Source of the DNA: an uncultured Schlesneria sp.
GTDB taxonomy: Bacteria; Planctomycetota; Planctomycetia; Planctomycetales; Planctomycetaceae
Direction of reading: 5' to 3'
NCBI GenBank assembly: GCA_903899985.1
Contig: CAIULL010000025.1
Location: forward strand, 1 to 45,436
DNA length: 45,436 bases
Of the stretch, positions 28,501 to 35,648 are shown one piece after another. The notes below the pieces were generated by a model, which saw nothing but the letters and a program-made list of their open reading frames with translations, had not been told where the DNA came from and did not search any database. The position numbers and the translations under genes are program-made. Each line of letters begins with the position of its first letter. The first letter of the stretch is position 1.

Positions 28501-29466
28501 GATCAGGCCATTGCGGAATCCGTCGCGAATCTCACTGAAGGGCAGCAGTCTGCTGCAGACATGATTGCCAGACAAGCAGCACAACTTGAAAACATCGCAA
28601 CTGCGCCCAAAGACGGTCCGACCGAAGCGGACCAGGAAGCCGCTCAGCTTCTCAACGACGCACAGCAACAGTTTGCGGATTCACAACGAGCAACCGGTCA
28701 GGGAGCTGTCGAGTTAAGTGGCCAGACAGAAGTTGCGAATCAGCCGTTACGCGAAGCCCTGGAATTGGCGTCCAAACTTCCTGCAATCGATCTTCCCGGC
28801 GGGATGCTGGAAAATGCCATGTCACCTGATGGCCCGCTTATTCCGGTGGACGGTCAACTGGCCCCCGATGGCCAGCCGGCTTCTACAGAAGCTCTGCCAT
28901 CGGGCGACGCGCAATCCTCGACGGAACAACCCGATGCCAAGACACCTGGGCAGCCACAGACGGGGAATGCTGTACCAAAAAACCCGGCAAACCTGGGAAC
29001 AGGTTTCGTCCCCAATTCTCCCCATCTGACGGCCGAAATGATGGCAGGATCGAAGGCTCAGAAAGCTGCGCAGAAGGCACTGGGTCAACAACTGCCGCTC
29101 GCACAGCAATCCAAAGACAAGAAGATGCCGACGGCACAAGACGCAGAAATCGATCAAGGTAAACCGATTGATGGCGAGCAGGCAGACTCGGCAAAACTGA
29201 CGAAGAAAGAGGGTTCCGCGACAACGAATCAGAAGGTTAAAGATGGCGCGATCGAAAAGCTGCCCGAAGGAACCGACTCCTTGGCAAAATCATCGAACAA
29301 GGGCCGCGAAAAAGAAGATAACGTCTCGGCTCGACAACTGAAGGAAGAAGCCTGGTTCGCCAAGCTTCCACCGGAATTGCGAAAATCGATTCGGGCTGGT
29401 GCCGGGCAGAAGCCACCTCGCGCGTATGAAGAACGATTGAAAAATTACTTTCAAAGTGTGGACTGA
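25519..29466 (+). CDS. Giant secreted Ala/Gln/Glu-rich coiled-coil protein
   Basis: A 1315-residue protein starting at GTG with GAAGGAG (25505-25511) in front. Residues about 8-27 are a signal peptide or N-terminal anchor. Residues 30-300 form a less repetitive helical head (GLTDQEIYRDIKLMRLN, LPAERREATFVEARQQI, DMKSWSGLLAVTA). From about 300 to 1080 nearly everything is long helix rich in Ala, Glu, Lys, Gln with very few aromatics and almost no Cys or Pro, predicted coiled coil or LEA-like fibre. A Pro/Gly/Asn linker (about 1090-1180) leads to a charged segment and a short conserved-looking end, WFAKLPPELRKSIRAG...PPRAYEERLKNYF, a tail I associate with similar planctomycete membrane/VWA-locus proteins. 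It sits between the DUF4175-like protein and MoxR, and may be the rod that the ATPase system assembles or remodels. No enzyme motif is seen. Confidence 0.85.
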   Translation: MISIQLRQVVIYVLVVYLGGSAVLVAQVLEPEALQRKQEDQQRARTLTRDLLGGVLDVQLRQLEENGLTDQEIYRDIKLMRLNLNHLVETEMSKVVDLLAEAQRLPAERREATFVEARQQIRTVVRQLSIERQNLLKRLKIAELAEQVRRLIRQQTVVQTATKGLPTEVQARQEALTLKTIEDQRDVKELFLHLVDTMVDMKSWSGLLAVTAADGLRILKTAEVGKHFDGAGRQLQGVKYTAAYEEQELVIKGLRDLLKVIERTQGALNSEHMASMDRIRALTDRQKQLREETKLLTENQPPSAEMVERQSALQKEIAKLTEVIRDNTKADSHIQQAEASALEAATNLLDGKLEQATADQGRVLGNLAALELALKDQAKQQSRDKSANELAGAVKALQVARSMLSEAQKNQVSAESKAETNAQSAAPETKQIALITQRAKDELELPSAVENALADTTHAANEATRNLEAAAAEKAKGVEEKALKKERDALERAMATVDAALADVQRQESAVKIGELARAAEVLERAAAEERAIAKEAASLIRADQAADAETSEKAKDLAIRQLDVKAIAEKSAEALAQTSPAASKDAAEGATKSTESSDKLQAVADTKPVDIQEAVTQAVSSAMEASQKLADAAKEIRKEIVTTAKDLASRTTAQAEQLADARAAVEKAIDDLPSQAKVAQLEAAKNELGHAMQEQAKASGKPELALAMKLVEQIADSLDAQDAASTAATAAESGLSSELKATTRQEEVAEKSSIAVATAAKRLQAREAKSQGKQDILTRALNEAQQAAAQAAKQTLDGDQPAARESRQTAETALKQALTLAKSEADAVMNTSPSAPLDHQSQSKATTATREAEMLATKVSAEAGADIHPASVATNAAEQALSSNLEHAPADQATAVKELQKAGNKLDAAIQKAAADQGQALIHQAQENNMLAERLAAIEPAAADAIHAAATAAQMGSEALESPRQMADAANTAELALEQAAADLGAKEQEIRRDQAIAESVANLTEGQQSAADMIARQAAQLENIATAPKDGPTEADQEAAQLLNDAQQQFADSQRATGQGAVELSGQTEVANQPLREALELASKLPAIDLPGGMLENAMSPDGPLIPVDGQLAPDGQPASTEALPSGDAQSSTEQPDAKTPGQPQTGNAVPKNPANLGTGFVPNSPHLTAEMMAGSKAQKAAQKALGQQLPLAQQSKDKKMPTAQDAEIDQGKPIDGEQADSAKLTKKEGSATTNQKVKDGAIEKLPEGTDSLAKSSNKGREKEDNVSARQLKEEAWFAKLPPELRKSIRAGAGQKPPRAYEERLKNYFQSVD

Positions 29467-29527
29467 ATATTTCGAACACAGAAGCGGTCCTTCATTAATC
29501 CTCAACTCAAGAATCAAGAACGTGAAC

Positions 29528-30556
29528 ATGACAACGGAAAATCTTGCTCCCGACGAAGTGGCCGCTGTTCAAAAATGCGAAGGGGCCTACAACACGCTCA
29601 AGGACGAGCTGGCCAAAGTCATCGTCGGTCAGAACGAAGTGATCGAACAGGTCCTGATCGCGATCTTCGCTCGCGGTCACGCTTTGCTCGAAGGGGTCCC
29701 TGGTCTTGCGAAGACTTTGCTGGTCAGTTCGCTGGCTCAGGCACTGCACCTCTCGTTCAAACGGATTCAGTTTACCCCGGACCTGATGCCCAGTGACGTC
29801 ACCGGAACGGACGTCATTCAAGAAAATATTGAAACTCACAATCGCGAATACAAGTTTCTTCCCGGCCCGTTGTTCGCGAATATGATTCTGGCGGACGAGA
29901 TCAATCGGACGCCGCCGAAGACTCAAGCGGCCATGCTTGAAGCGATGCAAGAACGTCAGGTTTCTGCCGGTGGCAAGATTCACAAGCTACCAGACCCGTT
30001 CTTCGTCCTCGCAACGCAAAACCCCCTCGAACAAGAAGGAACATATCCCCTTCCTGAAGCCCAACTCGATCGATTCTTGCTGCACATTCGCGTCGACTAT
30101 CCGTCTGCGGCTGATGAGTGGGAGGTAGCGAGACGAGTCACATTAGGTCAGATGGGTCAAATTCGTGCTATACTTTCTGGTGACGATATTATCGGATACC
30201 AGAAGCTGGTTCATCGTGTTCCCGTGAGTGACCAGGTACTTGGCTACGCTCATGCACTGGTTCGATCCTCGCGACCCGGCGCGATTGAAGCGCCCGACTT
30301 CGTCAACAAGTGGGTCAATTGGGGAGCAGGACCTCGAGGTGTGCTGACGCTTGTGACGTGTGCCAAAGCGAGAGCAATTTTGTACGGTCGATATCACGCA
30401 ACGATCGGCGACGTTCAGGCTGTCGCGAAGGGAGCTTTGCGACATCGCATCGCTCCGAACTATGCCGCTCAAGCAGCCGATATGAACAGTGAGAAATTGA
30501 TTGGAATGTTGATGGAGAAAACACCTGCTGACAAGAAGTATGTGCAGCCGGCGTAG
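29528..30556 (+). CDS. MoxR-family AAA+ ATPase (first system)
   Basis: A 342-residue cytosolic AAA+ ATPase of the MoxR family. Walker A is GVPGLAKT (56-63), Walker B LADEINR (121-127), followed by the family hallmark PPKTQAAMLEAMQE, the sensor-1 region FVLATQNPLEQEGTYPLPEAQLDRF and a C-terminal lid with GAGPRG and DVQAVAKGALRHRI. MoxR proteins act as chaperone-like ATPases that insert cofactors or remodel VWA-containing partners. The frame opens further upstream (29456), but the ATG at 29528 is the first that gives a normal N-terminus; its ribosome-binding site is weak. The gene is 61 nt behind the coiled-coil gene and 112 nt ahead of the DUF58 gene, consistent with one operon. Confidence 0.95.
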   Translation: MTTENLAPDEVAAVQKCEGAYNTLKDELAKVIVGQNEVIEQVLIAIFARGHALLEGVPGLAKTLLVSSLAQALHLSFKRIQFTPDLMPSDVTGTDVIQENIETHNREYKFLPGPLFANMILADEINRTPPKTQAAMLEAMQERQVSAGGKIHKLPDPFFVLATQNPLEQEGTYPLPEAQLDRFLLHIRVDYPSAADEWEVARRVTLGQMGQIRAILSGDDIIGYQKLVHRVPVSDQVLGYAHALVRSSRPGAIEAPDFVNKWVNWGAGPRGVLTLVTCAKARAILYGRYHATIGDVQAVAKGALRHRIAPNYAAQAADMNSEKLIGMLMEKTPADKKYVQPA

Positions 30557-30668
30557 AAGAACGGCCGGCCGGCGTCACCCCATCTCAGAGGGAACGGATG
30601 TCGCCGGTAAATCCCACAACGCGCGAGTGACTCTGCAATTCTAAACCCATCTTCGACGCGAACTAAAA

Positions 30669-31571
30669 ATGACGAGTGTTCTTACGCGATATTTGAATCC
30701 CGAGGTCCTCAGCCGAATTGCTGATCGACCGCTCGAGCCGCGCGGCCTGGTCGTTGGAAATCTTGCGGGTGCTCATAAGTCGCCGCTCAGTGGATTTGCC
30801 GTCGAGTTTGCCGGGCATCGTGACTATATCGTCGGTGATGATCCGAGGCACATCGACTGGCGTCTGTACTACAAGCGAGATCGGCTTTCGATCAAACAGT
30901 ACGAGATGGAAACAAACTTTGTCTGCCACCTGCTGCTGGATGTCAGCGCCTCGATGCGCTATGGCGAAGAGGCTCAACAGAAATTGACGTATGCAGCCCA
31001 GGCTGCGACGACGTTGGGTTATTCAATTGTCAAACAGAACGATAAAGTCTCGCTGTCGACGTTTGACGACAAAGTTCGCGGATACGTCCCGCCAGGGAAT
31101 TCACTCGCCCAGATCCATCGGATGACGCTTCATCTCGATGAGATTGCGCCCGTTGAAAAAACAAAGATGTCCGAGTGCTTGATCGACTTGACAGGTCGAA
31201 TGGGCCGTCGCGAAATCGTAATGATTTTCAGCGATTTTTTTACGGACCTGGAGTCTCTTGAATCAGCCCTGCAGCGGATGAAGTATCACCGGCATGAAAT
31301 TGTACTGTTTCATGTCCTCCATCATCATGAGCGAACGTTTCAGTTCGAAGGAATGGTTAAATTCCTGGGCTTGGAAGAGGTGAGTGAATACTTGGCACAG
31401 ACCGAAGATATCCGTCAGGCTTATCTCGAAGCGATGCAGAGGTATGAAACCGCCTTCGATGAACTGTGCCGCCGAAACGCGATCGAACGCGTTTCGGTGG
31501 ACACCAGCCATAATTTGGGTGACGATCTGATTGAATACCTCAACCAGAGAACGCGAGTCCGTGTCCGTTGA
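30669..31571 (+). CDS. DUF58 protein, partner of first MoxR
   Basis: A 300-residue soluble DUF58 protein without membrane helices. The DUF58 signature GDDPRHIDWR is at 56-65 (preceded by EFAGHRDYIVG). The VWA-like half starts at about 86 with an intact metal-site motif DVSAS (Asp91, Ser93, Ser95), then MIFSDFF at about 195. DUF58 proteins are constant partners of MoxR ATPases and are thought to present or receive substrates. It follows moxR by 112 nt; the start has only a poor ribosome-binding site (ACTAAAA), so expression may depend on readthrough. The short type without an N-terminal membrane segment differs from the second DUF58 protein of this window. Confidence 0.94.
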   Translation: MTSVLTRYLNPEVLSRIADRPLEPRGLVVGNLAGAHKSPLSGFAVEFAGHRDYIVGDDPRHIDWRLYYKRDRLSIKQYEMETNFVCHLLLDVSASMRYGEEAQQKLTYAAQAATTLGYSIVKQNDKVSLSTFDDKVRGYVPPGNSLAQIHRMTLHLDEIAPVEKTKMSECLIDLTGRMGRREIVMIFSDFFTDLESLESALQRMKYHRHEIVLFHVLHHHERTFQFEGMVKFLGLEEVSEYLAQTEDIRQAYLEAMQRYETAFDELCRRNAIERVSVDTSHNLGDDLIEYLNQRTRVRVR

Positions 31572-31665
31572 TCCAAACGGAAACTGGCGGTCCTTGTTTT
31601 CGCCTGACTGCCAATCGCGTTGTCACCGACGTCTCCATAATTATTAACCGACTTAGTAGACTTTC

Positions 31666-32685
31666 ATGTACGATTCCCAATCCAGGCTTTTGATTTCTTC
31701 CGGTGAATTCAGTTATCGACCAGTTGCCGATTGGGCCAAATGGCCGGTCGACTGGAACGTCGAAGAGGTGACCGCTGTGGCCACGGACTCGAAAGACCGA
31801 GTCTTCGTTTTTAATCGTGGCGATCATCCTGTCGCGGTTTTCGACACGGAAGGGACATTATTGTTTTCCTGGGGTGAGGGGTTGTTCAACCGTCCCCATG
31901 GTATCTGGATCGGGCCGGATGACTCTGTTTATCTTACTGACGACCTCGACCATACCGTCCACAAATTTACTCCTGAAGGACGGTTATTGCTGAGCATGGG
32001 AACAAGCGGTTCTCCATCCGACACCGGGGCAACCTCGATTGACTATCGGACGATTCGCTATGCAGGACCCCCATTTCATTTTCCCACAAACCTGGCATTG
32101 GCTCCGAATGGCGACATGTATATCTCGGATGGGTACGGAAATTGTCGTATCCACAAGTTCTCGCCGGATGGGACACTTCAATTCTCGTGGGGCGAACCTG
32201 GTTCCGGCCCGGGACAGTTTCTCGTTCCACATGGAATCGCGGTCGACAAAAATGGAACCGTCTATGTGGCTGACCGTGAGAACAGTCGATTGCAACTGTT
32301 CTCACCTGAGGGGAAATTTCTGAGGGAGTGGACCGACATCGCACGTCCCTGTGAAATGGTGATCGACAATCTGGGCCGGGTCTACGTAGCCGAGTTGGGT
32401 TATCGCGCGGGGATGTGGCCGGGAACAACCGCTCCCTCACCGCAGTCAACAGGGGGACGTGTCAGTATCTTCGATTCGGCAGGAAAGCTACTCGCCCGAT
32501 TTGGAGGTGGCCAGCGTCCATGCGATCCTGGCGATTTTTTTGCCCCTCATGACATCTGGTTAGACTCAAAGGGAAGTCTCTACGTTGCAGAAGTCGTCTG
32601 GTCGGCGAACGCACGTCGTCTGCCCGAAGTGGGCCGTTATCACACATTACAAAAATTTGAACGAGTTTCAGGAGCAATCGGATGA
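31666..32685 (+). CDS. NHL-repeat beta-propeller protein
   Basis: A 339-residue protein with NHL repeats forming a six-bladed propeller. Blades are visible as repeats of the type VTAVATDSKDRVFVFNRG, PHGIWIGPDDSVYLTDD, PTNLALAPNGDMYISDGYGN, PHGIAVDKNGTVYVADREN, PCEMVIDNLGRVYVAEL and PHDIWLDSKGSLYVAEV. The pattern is close to the lyase half of peptidylglycine alpha-amidating enzymes, but such catalytic activity cannot be concluded. There is no signal peptide, so it should be cytosolic. Its stop overlaps the start of the dehydrogenase gene as ATGA (32682-32685), suggesting the two proteins are made in fixed ratio and act together. No strong ribosome-binding site is seen before 31666. Confidence 0.9.
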   Translation: MYDSQSRLLISSGEFSYRPVADWAKWPVDWNVEEVTAVATDSKDRVFVFNRGDHPVAVFDTEGTLLFSWGEGLFNRPHGIWIGPDDSVYLTDDLDHTVHKFTPEGRLLLSMGTSGSPSDTGATSIDYRTIRYAGPPFHFPTNLALAPNGDMYISDGYGNCRIHKFSPDGTLQFSWGEPGSGPGQFLVPHGIAVDKNGTVYVADRENSRLQLFSPEGKFLREWTDIARPCEMVIDNLGRVYVAELGYRAGMWPGTTAPSPQSTGGRVSIFDSAGKLLARFGGGQRPCDPGDFFAPHDIWLDSKGSLYVAEVVWSANARRLPEVGRYHTLQKFERVSGAIG

Positions 32686-33767
32686 AAGCCTGGCGATTTT
32701 ATGGTTTCAGCGATATGCGACTGGACGAGATTCCCGAGCCAGTTTGCAGCCCGGGACACGTCGTGGTTGAGCCGCTTTGCGTTCAGCCGAGTGTGACCGA
32801 AGCACAGCTGGCGTTCGGCATTCCGACCCTGGCTTATGACCGCGTCAAAGCACGGCTTGAAAAAGACGCACCGATCCAACTTTTCGGGCACGAGTTCTGC
32901 GCGAAAATTGTCGAGATCGGAGCCGGTGTCACTGGCTACCAGATCGGTGACCGAGTCGCCGCAAGGGCGAAGCTTCCCTGCGGTGATTGTCCGCTGTGTC
33001 GAGCCGAAAAAAGTACCCTTTGCCGTCGAGGTCCTGTGATTGGCTTCGATCAACCTGGCTGCTTCAGTGAACGAGCGCTACTCCCTGAAATCTCGCTGGT
33101 GAAGGTGGATGATCGTATCTCGAATAGTGTCGCGGCATGTCTGCAATCACTAAGCGATAGTGTTGCAGCGGTCGAAACGGCTCAGCTTCAGATCGCGGAC
33201 ACAGTTGTGATCTTCGGTCAAGGGAGCATGGGCCTGGAGTGCCTGCAGATTGCTCGCATTAGCGGCGCTGGCAAGATCATTACTGTCGATGTCCGCGATG
33301 AAGCCTGCGCCGTGTCACGCGAGTTAGGTGCGGACCACGCATTGAACGCTAAGACCTGCGACGTCGTGGCCACGATCCGCGAATTGACGGGTGGAAACGG
33401 AGCCGATGTTGTCTTCGAATGTGCTGGAGGAAGCCCGAAGCAGGGATTGGCCGGACATCAGACGCTACTGGACGCGTTGAACTCCGTCCGTTCCGGTGGG
33501 AAGATTATCGGTGTCTCATGGTTCGGTGGCCCCGTGATGCTTCCAATCGACCTGTTCCGCGAACGAAGTCTGAGATACCTGTTTCCTGACATCAGCACGC
33601 GGGAACATCTTGCACACACGGTCCAGTTGGTGGCATCAGGTCGAGTCCAACTCGAACCAACCATCAGACACGTTCTGTACGGGATCGAGTCGGTGCCGCA
33701 GGCATTTGAGATCACCGCCAATAAGGGAAAATACCAGGCGATCAACCCGGCTCAAGTCATTTTCTAA
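32682..33767 (+). CDS. Zinc-type medium-chain dehydrogenase lacking the usual catalytic Cys
   Basis: A 361-residue MDR-superfamily oxidoreductase (alcohol/threonine/sorbitol dehydrogenase type). The GroES-like N-domain has GHE (69-71) and a structural zinc site with Cys at 100, 103, 106 and 114. The Rossmann motif GQGSMG is near 186-191 and IITVD ends strand 2, pointing to NAD. At the place of the normal first catalytic zinc ligand (the GIC motif, about residues 34-40) it reads CVQPSVTE, so the expected Cys is Pro or Ser, and only Cys33 is close. Either the zinc is bound differently or the substrate chemistry is changed. It overlaps the NHL gene (ATGA). The substrate is unknown; a sugar or polyol alcohol is a guess. 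Confidence 0.9.
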   Translation: MKAWRFYGFSDMRLDEIPEPVCSPGHVVVEPLCVQPSVTEAQLAFGIPTLAYDRVKARLEKDAPIQLFGHEFCAKIVEIGAGVTGYQIGDRVAARAKLPCGDCPLCRAEKSTLCRRGPVIGFDQPGCFSERALLPEISLVKVDDRISNSVAACLQSLSDSVAAVETAQLQIADTVVIFGQGSMGLECLQIARISGAGKIITVDVRDEACAVSRELGADHALNAKTCDVVATIRELTGGNGADVVFECAGGSPKQGLAGHQTLLDALNSVRSGGKIIGVSWFGGPVMLPIDLFRERSLRYLFPDISTREHLAHTVQLVASGRVQLEPTIRHVLYGIESVPQAFEITANKGKYQAINPAQVIF

Positions 33768-33773
33768 GTCCCC

Positions 33774-34601
33774 TTAGCGGAGATGCCGATCCTGACGTCG
33801 GTATTCGGCAGCAAGCAGGTCTTGAAGGAACTCCGCCCGTTCTGACTCAGGAGGTTCGTCGATCTGCATTTTCTTGCAAAGAGGTCCGACAATTCGAAAC
33901 AGCAGGTCAAACCTCTGATCTGTCGACAGTGTATTCCATCGATCGAGGATCCGCTCAACGGCATCGACATCCTGATGGGACAATCTGGCCAGTTTGGCGT
34001 GGTCGAAACGAAAACGAGCTTCAGACGCTGGGCGACTGGACAATTCATCACGAACCTCGGCCAGATCTTCAGAGGCATCGGTAACGACGATCGTTCCGGC
34101 AACCATATCACCAAATCGTAGCCCGCGATTCGAAAGCGCCGGAACGACCCATAAGATCGGCAGATGGTCAATCACTCGAAAGATGTTTCTTATAAAGATG
34201 CCGACGGCATCCAGCGCGAATCCATCCGCTTTCACAACCCGAATTTCGCACATTCGCTTGCCGACCGTCTGCCCGCGCCAAAGCAACTCGCTCAGCCCGA
34301 AATAGAAGAAACTACCAAACGCCCAAATCACAAACCCAATCCCGATGAGATAAGCCCCAACCATTTCAGGATCGGTTTTCTTGCCGTCTTCGTTCACCAG
34401 CTTATCAATTGAACGGATCGTGTCGCGAAAAAGTCCTTCAAACAGGGCACCGATGATGAGCAGTACGATGAACAAGAGAAACATCGCGAAATTCAGTATG
34501 ATCACGTCGACGAACCAGGCGATAAACCGCGTTCCAATCCCCGCCGGACGGTACTCGATCTGGACGTTTTCCGGCGTTTCGTATTTGAGTGGAACAGACA
34601 T
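33774..34601 (-). CDS. RDD-family membrane protein
   Basis: A 275-residue membrane protein with the RDD domain. After a short cytosolic start the motif GIGTRFIAWFVDVIIL (about 23-38) carries the Arg and Asp that name the family; a helix pair follows (30-55 and 88-110), then LLWRGQTVGKRMCEIRVV (about 118-135), a hallmark loop, and NRGLRFGDMVAGTIVV. A C-terminal cytosolic helical part of about 90 residues ends the protein. The frame includes a TTG at 34604, but ATG at 34601 has GAGGTG at good distance and is preferred. RDD proteins are membrane partners in MoxR/DUF58/SpoIIM loci; transport has been proposed for some. It is divergent from the SpoIIM gene with 36 nt between starts, so they probably share a control region. 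Confidence 0.93.
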   Translation of the reverse strand: MSVPLKYETPENVQIEYRPAGIGTRFIAWFVDVIILNFAMFLLFIVLLIIGALFEGLFRDTIRSIDKLVNEDGKKTDPEMVGAYLIGIGFVIWAFGSFFYFGLSELLWRGQTVGKRMCEIRVVKADGFALDAVGIFIRNIFRVIDHLPILWVVPALSNRGLRFGDMVAGTIVVTDASEDLAEVRDELSSRPASEARFRFDHAKLARLSHQDVDAVERILDRWNTLSTDQRFDLLFRIVGPLCKKMQIDEPPESERAEFLQDLLAAEYRRQDRHLR

Positions 34602-34637
34602 CAATCACCTCACGACCAATCGAAGGAATGGCAGAGT

Positions 34638-35648
34638 ATGAGCGGTTTCGTAACACGCAACAAGCCTGCTTGGGATGAGCTTGAAAGTTTGGTGAACAAG
34701 GCAAAAAAGTCCATGCGTCGAATGACGCCGGAAGAACGAAGCCGCCTTGATGTCCTCTACCGCCGCACGACGATTCATCTTTCCCAGGTCTCCACGCGTA
34801 CAAGCGACCGCAGACTGACAAGATATCTGAATGACCTCACTGCCGCCGCTCATGGACTGATTTATCTCCCTCCAAAAAAATCACTCTTCGCCGGGATCGG
34901 CGGTCTGATCGAAGGATTTGCGCGATCTCTGGCGCGTCATTGGAAGCACCATGCCATCTCCGCCGCATTGCTGTTGGGTGGGGCCTTACTCGCCTACTTC
35001 GCAGCAATGGCTGACCCGTTGGCCGCCTATGCACTGTGGCCCCGCAGCGATCCACGACAACCAGGTTCGACACATGAGCAACTGCTGGAATTTCTCAGGC
35101 ACGGGCGCAATCAGTCGGGTAGCACTAAGTTCCTTTTCGCCTCATTCCTGTTTTCACACAATTTGAAAGTCGGCCTCCTTTCCATGGCGACGGGCGTCCT
35201 GGCAGCAATCCCCACGACTCTGTTAATGATTTACAACGGCATGATCCTGGGAGTCTTTGTCGCGATCCATCAACGAGCAGGCATCGACGCCGAGTTGTGG
35301 GCGTGGATCCTGCCTCACGGAATCACGGAACTCGGCGCGATTATCCTCTGCGGTGGAGCGGGATTGATGCTGGGTCAAGCTGTCGTCGCTCCCGGCTTAT
35401 CAACACGGACCGAAGCCTTATACCGCGCGGGCCAGGAAACAGGTACAACCTGTCTCGGAGTTGCGGGAATGCTTTGCGTCGCTGCCGTGATCGAAAGCTA
35501 TCTGCGCCAGAGCCATCTTTCGACATCGGCTCGACTGCTGTTCGCAGCGGGGTCCGCTTTGTTCTGGACACTGTTCATCGTCTATGGATTTCTTCGTGAG
35601 CAAGCCGCCAATCGACTTACATCAGATTCCGTTGGCGAAGTTCGATAA
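34638..35648 (+). CDS. SpoIIM (DUF95) family membrane protein
   Basis: A 336-residue protein: a cytosolic helical N-domain of about 95 residues (WDELESLVNKAKKSMRRM, RRTTIHLSQVSTR), then five or so membrane helices. FLFSHNLKVGLLSMATGVLAAIPT (about 171-194), YNGMILGVFVAIH and HGITELGAIILCGGAGLMLGQA are typical of the stage II sporulation protein M family. In non-sporulating bacteria these proteins are found with RDD, DUF58 and MoxR genes, as here, and presumably form a membrane complex. The ribosome-binding site is GAAGGAA, about 10 nt before ATG 34638. Its 3' end overlaps the convergent DUF58 gene by 32 nt (35617-35648), so the two transcripts are antisense to each other at their ends. Confidence 0.93.
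   Translation: MSGFVTRNKPAWDELESLVNKAKKSMRRMTPEERSRLDVLYRRTTIHLSQVSTRTSDRRLTRYLNDLTAAAHGLIYLPPKKSLFAGIGGLIEGFARSLARHWKHHAISAALLLGGALLAYFAAMADPLAAYALWPRSDPRQPGSTHEQLLEFLRHGRNQSGSTKFLFASFLFSHNLKVGLLSMATGVLAAIPTTLLMIYNGMILGVFVAIHQRAGIDAELWAWILPHGITELGAIILCGGAGLMLGQAVVAPGLSTRTEALYRAGQETGTTCLGVAGMLCVAAVIESYLRQSHLSTSARLLFAAGSALFWTLFIVYGFLREQAANRLTSDSVGEVR

Noticed and set aside
35341-35603. Minus-strand continuation of the DUF58 gene into the SpoIIM gene
   Set aside because: The DUF58 frame has a clear stop at 35617; frames further left are shadows of SpoIIM.
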